Shown here piece by piece: positions 19,690 through 26,506 of a stretch of DNA of 64,000 bases (position 1 is the first letter of the stretch; every line of letters starts with the position of its first letter). Source of the DNA: Barnesiella sp. Lineage in GTDB: Bacteria; Bacteroidota; Bacteroidia; Bacteroidales; Muribaculaceae. Under the pieces are notes generated by a model. It was not told where the DNA came from, ran no database searches, and was given only the letters and a program-made list of their open reading frames with translations. The position numbers and the translations under genes are program-made. The stretch spans positions 34,674-98,673 of the forward strand of contig JAAVFD010000028.1 in the NCBI GenBank assembly GCA_014800945.1, written 5' to 3'.

Positions 19690-20008
19690 GCTGCCCGCAA
19701 GCAGAGGCCCGGTTATGGGTTTTTGAGGGTGGGAAGCAGACATAACAGACAGCGTTTACTCGACGCTCTTTCTTGACGCATAGAAATCTGGCAGTTTCTA
19801 ATTGGAGTCAAGAATGAGACAGACGGTAGATGCCTATGCGGATGTATATTATCCCTTCGCTGACTGGCGCGTGAGTGTCGCAGCGCAAGGTATATTATAC
19901 ATATATGCGTGAGGCCTCTGCAAGTTTGTCCGTTCTACTCCAATAGGCAAGCCAGAGCCTCTATGCGTGGAACGGGCAACAAGTATGGTTCTCACGCTCT
20001 CTTTTTTA
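19690..20008 (+). ncRNA. About 320-nt multi-hairpin RNA with own promoter and terminator (unidentified)
   Basis: The ends pair: TGCCCG 19692-19697 with CGGGCA 19973-19978, and GCAGAGGCC 19701-19709 perfectly with GGCCTCTGC 19913-19921. Inside are hairpins GTTATG/CATAAC (19712-19717, 19741-19746), AGCGT/ACGCT (19751-19755, 19763-19767), TTCTTGAC/GTCAAGAA (19770-19777, 19807-19814) with an inner TAGAAA/TTTCTA, and ATGTATA/TATACAT (19842-19848, 19896-19902) enclosing CGCTG/CAGCG. The 3' end has a bulged 8-bp stem CGTGGAAC/GTTCTCACG and a T6 run at 20002-20007. No tmRNA, RNase P or SRP RNA signature motifs are visible. It may be a stand-alone RNA or a long regulated leader of the downstream P-loop gene. 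Confidence 0.68.
19966..20007 (+). terminator. Intrinsic terminator of the structured RNA
   Basis: Stem 19966-19973 (CGTGGAAC) with 19988-19996 (GTTCTCACG, one bulged T), followed by CTCTCTTTTTT. The left arm overlaps the closing-stem base pairs at 19973, so closing stem and terminator may compete. Confidence 0.6.
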
Positions 20009-20056
20009 AAGAAGTAAAAAGCCAACGAAGTGAACCCGGCGGCATCTGGTAAAACA

Positions 20057-20476
20057 ATGAAAATATATCTTATCTATGGCGAGAGGGATTCCGGCAAAAC
20101 CAATACTTGCGCTAAAATATTGAAATCCCTCATTGCATTAGGGGCATCAGTAAATTTCTATGAAACCTTCAAGTGGGAGGGCGATTTCAAAACTGTGACT
20201 GCCTTTCAGGGAAAAACAATAGGTATCTATTCGCCGGGCGACAGTAAAGCTCAGCTTCAGGCGGCAATCAATATGGGTAAAAACAAAGGTTGCGATATAC
20301 TTATCGCAACAATCAGGAAAAATATTGCTTATAAGGATGTATTGGAAAAATGCGCAGCCAGATATCCTCAGGAATGGATGTATATAGAAAAAGGCAATAA
20401 TGAGAATGAAATGGAGCGAATAGAAACCCGGATGGCTCTTGAAATGCTCAATAAGATTTATACTGAAATTTTCTAA
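20057..20476 (+). CDS. Small P-loop NTPase of unknown function
   Basis: A 139-residue cytosolic protein whose clearest feature is a Walker A motif close to the N-terminus (GERDSGKT, residues 8-15), followed by an alternating beta-strand pattern and a hydrophobic strand CDILIATI that may carry the Walker B position. No other domain is recognised. A GTG start at 20030 is in frame, but the ATG at 20057 places the first strand (KIYLIYG) at the N-terminus as normal for P-loop folds, so it is preferred. No TAnnTTTG lies between the RNA terminator at 20007 and this start. Expression would need read-through of the structured RNA. 27 bases separate its stop from the next gene. Confidence 0.72.
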   Translation: MKIYLIYGERDSGKTNTCAKILKSLIALGASVNFYETFKWEGDFKTVTAFQGKTIGIYSPGDSKAQLQAAINMGKNKGCDILIATIRKNIAYKDVLEKCAARYPQEWMYIEKGNNENEMERIETRMALEMLNKIYTEIF

Positions 20477-20503
20477 TAATTGTATTATCAATTACTTACC
20501 AAA

Positions 20504-22087
20504 ATGAACATTGCAAAAAGACTCCTCGCTGTTATATTAACCTCCACTTCAATAATTATAGCATATCCACGACCTACTGATCTTGAAAACAGCATTTCAT
20601 ATACTGTTACTGCTACTATTGATGGACTCAATTATACAATTGTAGATGGGAAAGCAGAAGTAAACAGCGGTACACCCGGAGAAGATGGTTTACTGACTAT
20701 TCCTTCCAGTATTGATGTTGAGGGCACGACTTATAAGGTTGAGAAAATTGGAGAAAAAGCATTTTATGGAAACTCAGCTATAACCCAGCTAATTATATCT
20801 GAAGGTGTAACTGAAATTGGTGATGATGCATTCTATGAGTGCCGGAATATTACCGGAAGTCTAATAATTCCTGAATCTGTAAAAATCATTGGTAGTGCAG
20901 CATTCTATCACTGTGACGGTTTCACTGGATGCCTTAAACTACCAAGTTCAGTAAAAGCAATAGGTCGTGCGGCATTTTTCCTGTGTAGCTTTACCGGTAC
21001 GCTTCATATTCCTGACAGTTTGACAATAATTGAGGAAGGTGCATTTGGCGAATGTAGAACTTTTACCGGGAGTCTTATTATACCGGATTCCGTTACAGAA
21101 GTAGAAAAGTATGCGTTTTGTTTCTGTAAGGGATTAGCTGATACACTTACAATCGGACGGAATGTTCAGAGAATATGGAGTAATGCGTTTAATAATTCCG
21201 GATTTTCAACGATAATATCTTTATCAACTATTCCGCCTGATATCCACTTTGATCTTTCTAACCCGAGCAGTGCACATCCTTTCTTTGGGTTATATCGTTC
21301 AGAATTATATGTGCCAGATGAAAGTTTAGATCTTTATAAAGAAGATGTTGGGTGGAGAGTGTTCAATTCAATAAATCCCCTGAGTAATCTTGGTAATATC
21401 AGTGCTACAGGAATTGCATTATCTCATTCAGAAATTGAACTAATGGTCGGGGCTTCATTATCTCTTACAGCCACTATTGTCCCAACTGAAACTACTGATA
21501 AAACAATAATATGGAGTTCAAGTGAGGAAGAATATGCCACAGTGGATGCAAGCGGTTTGGTTACAGCAGTCAAGCCGGGAACCGCAACAATTACCGCGAC
21601 TACATCCACCGGTCTCACTGCAAAATGTGAAATCACAGTGATTGCAGCGACAATCGATGCAACAGGACTGACCCTTAATATCGAAGAAGCGGAGATGATT
21701 GAAGGAAATACATTACATCTCATTGCAACAGTTGCTCCTGACAACGCCTTAGACAAGACAATAAAATGGGTTTCAAGCGATATTTCTGTTGCTACTGTTG
21801 ATGTAAATGGATTCGTGTCAGCAATCAAAGTCGGCAAAGCGACCATCACTGCTACTTGCGGTGAGTTAACAGCCACTTGCGAAGTGACTGTAACTGCTAA
21901 ACAAACAGCGATTGATGGAGTGGATTCGGATTTTCAGGAAGCAGTGCGTATAGAAGGTAACAGTATTGTAGCGCCGGAGGGGAGCGTGGTGTATGACCTC
22001 AACGGAAGGAGAGTCAAAGCTACCAACCTTGCAAAAGGCATCTACATTGTACGCCTCGGCAGCAAAGCTGTGAAAGTCAAGTTGTAA
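20504..22087 (+). CDS. Secreted BspA-type LRR protein with two BIG2 domains and type IX-like C-terminal domain
   Basis: Predicted surface protein of 527 residues. The ATG at 20504 gives a signal peptide (LLAVILTSTSIIIA); an in-frame TTG at 20480 would put extra residues before it. About five BspA-like LRRs run from residue 75 to 245, with repeats such as FYECRNITGSLIIPESVKII. They are followed by two BIG2 domains (about 295-380 and 385-465) ending in AKCEITV and ATCEVTV. A final domain (about 470-527) ends with GIYIVRLGSKAVKVKL, typical of type IX sorting signals. It shares architecture with the 1698-residue protein at 9107-14203. Probably co-transcribed with the P-loop gene. Confidence 0.87.
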   Translation: MNIAKRLLAVILTSTSIIIAYPRPTDLENSISYTVTATIDGLNYTIVDGKAEVNSGTPGEDGLLTIPSSIDVEGTTYKVEKIGEKAFYGNSAITQLIISEGVTEIGDDAFYECRNITGSLIIPESVKIIGSAAFYHCDGFTGCLKLPSSVKAIGRAAFFLCSFTGTLHIPDSLTIIEEGAFGECRTFTGSLIIPDSVTEVEKYAFCFCKGLADTLTIGRNVQRIWSNAFNNSGFSTIISLSTIPPDIHFDLSNPSSAHPFFGLYRSELYVPDESLDLYKEDVGWRVFNSINPLSNLGNISATGIALSHSEIELMVGASLSLTATIVPTETTDKTIIWSSSEEEYATVDASGLVTAVKPGTATITATTSTGLTAKCEITVIAATIDATGLTLNIEEAEMIEGNTLHLIATVAPDNALDKTIKWVSSDISVATVDVNGFVSAIKVGKATITATCGELTATCEVTVTAKQTAIDGVDSDFQEAVRIEGNSIVAPEGSVVYDLNGRRVKATNLAKGIYIVRLGSKAVKVKL

Positions 22088-22115
22088 TCAAACATCCGAT
22101 TTAACTCTATATTAT

Positions 22116-22147
22116 CCCCGGAGCGGTCTTTGCTTCGGGGATTTTTT
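22116..22147 (+). terminator. Intrinsic terminator after the LRR/BIG2 gene
   Basis: Stem CCCCGGAGC 22116-22124 with GCTTCGGGG 22132-22140 (one G-T pair), followed by ATTTTTTT. Confidence 0.85.
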
Positions 22148-22189
22148 TGGTAAAAAGGAGTTTGGTTTTGCTATGCAGGGATTAATATG

Positions 22190-22197
22190 TATTTTTG
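22190..22197 (+). promoter_or_regulatory. Promoter of lysS-gpsA-pgi
   Basis: TATTTTTG with TTTG at 22167-22170, exactly 19 bases between boxes, 28 bases before the lysS ATG. Confidence 0.82.
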
Positions 22198-22225
22198 CGG
22201 ATAAATTCATTTATTTAGGAAATTT

Positions 22226-23995
22226 ATGGCAACGAAGAATATTCTTGAACTCAGCGAGCAGGAAATTGTGCGTCGCGGCAGCCTTGAAGAGCTGCGCAAC
22301 CGTGGAATCGATCCATTTCCCGCCGCCGAATATGTGGTAACCGCCCATACCGAAGATATTAAAAAAGATTTTTCTGACGATGCTCCCAAGCGTCAGGTTA
22401 CAATTGCCGGCAGGGTGATGAGCCGCAGAATAATGGGTAAGGCTTCGTTTCTTGAAATCCAGGACTCCGAGGGTAGAATTCAGGTGTATGTAAGCCGTGA
22501 TGATATCTGTCCCGGAGAAGATAAGGAATTTTATAATACCGTAATAAAGAAACTTCTTGACATCGGTGACTTTATCGGAGTTGAAGGATATGTGTTCCGC
22601 ACACAGATGGGTGAAATAACCATCCATGCCGAAAAAATCACTTTCCTTGGCAAATCATTGCGTCCGCTGCCTATAGTAAAGGTTAAGGACGGTGTTACAT
22701 ACGATGCCTTTGATGACCCCGAATTGCGTTACCGCCGCCGCTATGTTGACCTGGTGGTGAACGATGGTGTGAAAGAGATATTCATGAAGCGCACCAAGGT
22801 GTATAACTCCATGCGCGAGTATTTCAACAATGCCGGCTATATCGAGGTTGAGACACCTATATTGCAGTCAATTCCCGGAGGTGCGTCCGCGCGTCCCTTT
22901 ATCACCCACCACAATGCATTGGATATTCCTCTGTACCTTCGTATCGCAGACGAGCTTTATCTGAAACGTCTTATTGTGGGTGGATTCGAAGGAGTATATG
23001 AATTCTCCAAAAACTTCCGAAACGAGGGTATGGACCGCACTCATAATCCTGAGTTTACAGCCATGGAGATTTATGTGGCTTACAAGGATTATAACTGGAT
23101 GATGGACTTCACCGAGCGTATGCTTGAAAAGATATGTCTCGATGTAAACGGCACTACGGAGGTGAAGGTAGGTGATAATATCATCAGTTTCAAGACACCG
23201 TTCCCTCGTGTCACAATGATTGATTCAATCAAGCATTTCACAGGAATCGATATTTCCGGTATGGATGAGAAGCAGCTGCGTGAAGTGTGTGATAAACTTG
23301 GAATAGAGACCGATGAATCTATGGGCAAGGGCAAACTTATCGATGAGATTTTCGGTGAAAAATGCGAGGGCAACTATATTCAGCCCACCTTTATTATTGA
23401 CTATCCCATTGAAATGTCTCCGCTCACAAAGCGCCATCGCAATAATCCCGAACTTACTGAGCGCTTTGAACTTATGGTAAACGGCAAGGAGCTTGCCAAC
23501 GCTTATTCAGAGCTCAATGACCCGATTGACCAGTATGAGCGATTTGTCGAGCAGATGAAACTCAGCGAGAAAGGCGATGACGAGGCAATGATTATTGACC
23601 ACGACTTTATCCGCGCACTCGAATATGGTATGCCCCCCACATCTGGTATGGGCATCGGAATGGACCGTCTGGTAATGCTTATGACAGGGCAGACTACCAT
23701 TCAGGAGGTGCTTTTCTTCCCCCAGATGCGTCCGGAAAAAGTAAGAAAACGTGACAATGCAGAAGCGTTTGCCGAGGTAGGAGTGTCAGAAGACTGGGTT
23801 GCTCCTCTTCACAAACTGGGAGTTCTTACTGTGGCTCAGCTGGCAACAACCGCTTCTGCCGGAAAACTCCAGCAGGACCTTTGCGGACTCAATAAAAAGT
23901 TTAAGCTCGAACTTGCAAATCCGTCTGTTGACGATGTTAAAAGCTGGGTAGCGGCTGCCGCTGAAAAATATCCCGCTACAGAAGCAGAAGCTTAA
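22226..23995 (+). CDS. lysS: Lysyl-tRNA synthetase, class II
   Basis: Charges tRNA-Lys with lysine. The 589-residue protein has the N-terminal OB-fold anticodon-binding domain (about 55-175), class II motif 2 (FRNEGMDRTHNPEFTAMEIY, about residue 265-285) and motif 3 (GMGIGMDRLVMLMTGQ, about 475). It is longer than the roughly 500-residue enterobacterial enzyme. Beyond motif 3 and FFPQMRPEK there are about 75 extra residues (about 510-589) with a helical, helix-hairpin-helix-like stretch (LHKLGVLTVAQLATTASAGK). Such C-terminal extension is, to my knowledge, usual in Bacteroidales. First gene of a run with gpsA and pgi. Confidence 0.97.
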   Translation: MATKNILELSEQEIVRRGSLEELRNRGIDPFPAAEYVVTAHTEDIKKDFSDDAPKRQVTIAGRVMSRRIMGKASFLEIQDSEGRIQVYVSRDDICPGEDKEFYNTVIKKLLDIGDFIGVEGYVFRTQMGEITIHAEKITFLGKSLRPLPIVKVKDGVTYDAFDDPELRYRRRYVDLVVNDGVKEIFMKRTKVYNSMREYFNNAGYIEVETPILQSIPGGASARPFITHHNALDIPLYLRIADELYLKRLIVGGFEGVYEFSKNFRNEGMDRTHNPEFTAMEIYVAYKDYNWMMDFTERMLEKICLDVNGTTEVKVGDNIISFKTPFPRVTMIDSIKHFTGIDISGMDEKQLREVCDKLGIETDESMGKGKLIDEIFGEKCEGNYIQPTFIIDYPIEMSPLTKRHRNNPELTERFELMVNGKELANAYSELNDPIDQYERFVEQMKLSEKGDDEAMIIDHDFIRALEYGMPPTSGMGIGMDRLVMLMTGQTTIQEVLFFPQMRPEKVRKRDNAEAFAEVGVSEDWVAPLHKLGVLTVAQLATTASAGKLQQDLCGLNKKFKLELANPSVDDVKSWVAAAAEKYPATEAEA

Positions 23996-24026
23996 ACTCA
24001 CTGATTATCTTATTTGTTATAACACC

Positions 24027-25022
24027 ATGAATTTTCCCGGAACAGTAGCGGTGATGGGCGGCGGAAGCTGGGCGACAGCTCTTGCAAAGCTTTTGCTGGA
24101 CAACTGCGAGACCATTCTCTGGTATATGCGGCGTGATGACCGTATTGAATATTTCAAGAAGCACCGCAGAAACCCCGCTTACCTGAGCGATGTGGTTTTT
24201 GATATTGAGAGAATTGAATTTTCATCAGATATAAACTATGTGTGTTCACAAGCAGATACACTCTTGCTTGTAATGCCCTCGCCATATTTCAAGGCGCATG
24301 TGGATAAAATCAAGGTAGATATATCTGACAAATTCATCGTATCGGCTGTTAAAGGCATTGTGCCGGATGACAATCTGATTATCTCCACATATATGCAGAA
24401 GCGTTTCGGAGTGGATGTCAAAAAAACACTGGTGGTGAGCGGACCCTGTCATGCCGAAGAGGTTGCCCTTGGTCGCCAGAGTTACCTCACTATTGGATGT
24501 CCGGATATATTTATCGCTGAAAAATTTGCCAACTGTCTGAGCGGCAAGGCACTTAAGACAATCACTTCAACCGATGTGAACGGCATTGAATACGCTGCCG
24601 TTCTCAAGAATGTGTACTCGATTGCAGCCGGAATTGTTCACGGACTGAAAAGCGGTGACAACTTTCTGGCAATGCTTGTTAGCAACGCTATCCGTGAAAT
24701 GGAGCGGTTTGTGGGTACAGTGTGTCCTCGTCCGCGCCAGATATGTGATTCGGTATATCTCGGTGACCTTCTTGTCACATCATATTCGAGATTCAGCAGA
24801 AATCACAATTTCGGAGCCATGATAGGCAGGGGATATTCTGTCAAGGCAGCGCGTATGGAGATGGAGCAGACCGCCGAAGGCTACTATGGCACAAAATGTA
24901 TTCATGAAATAAATGAGCAATACGATGTGCCAATGCCGATACTCGACGGAGTATATGATATTCTCTACCGTGGAGTGAATGCCTCAAAGGCTATACGCGA
25001 TATGGCTGATACATTCATTTGA
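24027..25022 (+). CDS. gpsA: Glycerol-3-phosphate dehydrogenase [NAD(P)+]
   Basis: Reduces dihydroxyacetone phosphate to sn-glycerol-3-phosphate for phospholipid synthesis. The 331-residue protein opens with the Rossmann motif VMGGGSWATALAKLL, has SAVKGI near residue 112 and VSGPCHAEEV near 140, and the catalytic Lys context EYAAVLKNVYSIAAGI near residue 190. Length is standard. It lies 31 bases after lysS and 21 bases before pgi, probably in one transcript. Confidence 0.96.
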   Translation: MNFPGTVAVMGGGSWATALAKLLLDNCETILWYMRRDDRIEYFKKHRRNPAYLSDVVFDIERIEFSSDINYVCSQADTLLLVMPSPYFKAHVDKIKVDISDKFIVSAVKGIVPDDNLIISTYMQKRFGVDVKKTLVVSGPCHAEEVALGRQSYLTIGCPDIFIAEKFANCLSGKALKTITSTDVNGIEYAAVLKNVYSIAAGIVHGLKSGDNFLAMLVSNAIREMERFVGTVCPRPRQICDSVYLGDLLVTSYSRFSRNHNFGAMIGRGYSVKAARMEMEQTAEGYYGTKCIHEINEQYDVPMPILDGVYDILYRGVNASKAIRDMADTFI

Positions 25023-25043
25023 TTAATTAAAAAATATACGATT

Positions 25044-26393
25044 ATGAAATCTATTGAAGTAAACGTATCGTCTGTTTATCAGACTGTAAGCGCCGATAAT
25101 ATCAAGGCACTCGATGCCGAGGCAGAAAAGTGTCTTGAAACTGTGGACAAAGGCACAGGAGCCGGAAATGATTTTCTTGGCTGGGTGAATCTGCCCTCTG
25201 CAACTCCTCAGGCACTTCTTGATGATATTGAGGCTACTGCCGCTAAATTGCAGAAAAGCTGTGAATATGTTGTGTGCATAGGCATCGGTGGTTCTTATCT
25301 CGGAGCCAAAGCCGTCATCGAGGCGCTCAGCGACTCTTTTGCAGCCTACAAGCTGGCTGCCGGAAATCCCAAGGTGATTTTTGCAGGGCAGAATATCGGT
25401 GAGGATTATATGTTTGAGCTCATGGATCTTCTAAGAGACAAGAAATTCGGCATCATAGTCATTTCCAAGAGCGGCACCACCACAGAGCCCGCAATAGCAT
25501 TCCGTCTTCTTAAGGATATGCTTGAAAAGCAGGTTGGCAAAGCTCAGGCTTCCGAGCGCATAGTTGCCATCACCGATGAAAAGCGCGGCGCATTGCGTCA
25601 GTTAGCCACAGAAGAGGGCTACAAAACTTTTGTTATTGCCGATAATGTTGGCGGACGTTTCTCAGTACTCTCACCCGTAGGACTGCTTCCCATAGCCGTT
25701 GCCGGTTATAATATAAAGGCGCTCATGAAAGGAGCTGCTGACATGGAGGCTGTTACAGCAAAACCGGGTGAGCAGAATCCGGCGCAATTATATGCACAGA
25801 CAAGAAACGCTCTTTACCGTGCCGGTAAAAAAACAGAGATTCTTGCCAACTATTGTCCAAAACTTCACTTCTTTGCTGAGTGGTGGAAGCAGCTTTACGG
25901 CGAGAGCGAGGGCAAGGACGGAAAAGGCATTTTCCCCGCTTCCGTTGACCTCACAACCGACCTTCACTCAATGGGGCAGTGGATTCAGGATGGCGAGCGC
26001 ACTATCTTTGAAACAGTGCTTACCCTTGAGCAGCAGAACCATGAGGTTATCGTGCCCACCGACAACGCTAATCTCGACGGGCTCAACTTTCTTGCCGGCA
26101 AGCGCATTGACCAGGTTAATAAAATGGCGGAACTCGGTACCCGCATCGCTCACGTTGACGGTGGAGTTCCCAACATAGTTATCACCCTTCCCGCTCTCAC
26201 TGAGGAATATATAGGTCAGCTCATTTATTTCTTTGAAAAGGCTTGTGGAATAAGCGGTTACATGCTCGGGGTCAATCCGTTTAATCAGCCCGGTGTAGAG
26301 GCGTATAAGAAAAATATGTTCGCTCTGCTCGAAAAGCCCGGCTATGAAAAAGAGACCCAAGAGATGAAAAAACGTCTTTCAGGTAACGCCTGA
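25044..26393 (+). CDS. pgi: Glucose-6-phosphate isomerase
   Basis: Interconverts glucose-6-phosphate and fructose-6-phosphate. At 449 residues it is of the short bacterial PGI type. Visible signatures include [16 protein letters not shown] near residue 77, [15 protein letters not shown] near 145, [14 protein letters not shown] near 205 and [27 protein letters not shown] residues near the C-terminus ([19 protein letters not shown]). Last gene of lysS-gpsA-pgi, followed by an intrinsic terminator. Confidence 0.97.
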   Translation: MKSIEVNVSSVYQTVSADNIKALDAEAEKCLETVDKGTGAGNDFLGWVNLPSATPQALLDDIEATAAKLQKSCEYVVCIGIGGSYLGAKAVIEALSDSFAAYKLAAGNPKVIFAGQNIGEDYMFELMDLLRDKKFGIIVISKSGTTTEPAIAFRLLKDMLEKQVGKAQASERIVAITDEKRGALRQLATEEGYKTFVIADNVGGRFSVLSPVGLLPIAVAGYNIKALMKGAADMEAVTAKPGEQNPAQLYAQTRNALYRAGKKTEILANYCPKLHFFAEWWKQLYGESEGKDGKGIFPASVDLTTDLHSMGQWIQDGERTIFETVLTLEQQNHEVIVPTDNANLDGLNFLAGKRIDQVNKMAELGTRIAHVDGGVPNIVITLPALTEEYIGQLIYFFEKACGISGYMLGVNPFNQPGVEAYKKNMFALLEKPGYEKETQEMKKRLSGNA

Positions 26394-26418
26394 GCGAAAC
26401 TAATAATTGCTAAAAATA

Positions 26419-26456
26419 CCCTCCTATGAGATAATCTCCCATGGGAGGGCATTTTA
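26419..26456 (+). terminator. Intrinsic terminator after pgi
   Basis: CCCTCC 26419-26424 pairs with GGAGGG 26444-26449, extended by ATG/CAT after one mismatch, followed by CATTTTAT. Confidence 0.7.
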
Positions 26457-26475
26457 TATGTATTGAAATTTATTG

Positions 26476-26483
26476 TATCTTTG
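26476..26483 (+). promoter_or_regulatory. Bacteroidota -7 promoter element for the TPR gene
   Basis: TATCTTTG lies 23 bases before the ATG at 26507. It lies inside an upstream in-frame extension beginning at 26441, which rules that extension out as coding. Confidence 0.7.
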
Positions 26484-26506
26484 TGCAAAGAATAATCTCC
26501 AATAAA

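Noticed and set aside
19573..19776. 67-codon open frame on the plus strand
   Set aside because: It runs through the promoter and the 5' stems of the structured RNA and has no ribosome-binding or family support.
19690..20008. tmRNA, RNase P RNA, SRP RNA or a retron msr-msd
   Set aside because: No tmRNA ends or tag, no GAGGAAAGTCC-type RNase P core, no SRP apical-loop motif, and no reverse transcriptase gene nearby.
26441..26506. Upstream ATG extending the TPR protein by 22 residues
   Set aside because: The extension contains the pgi terminator arm and the TATCTTTG promoter; the signal peptide starts at 26507.
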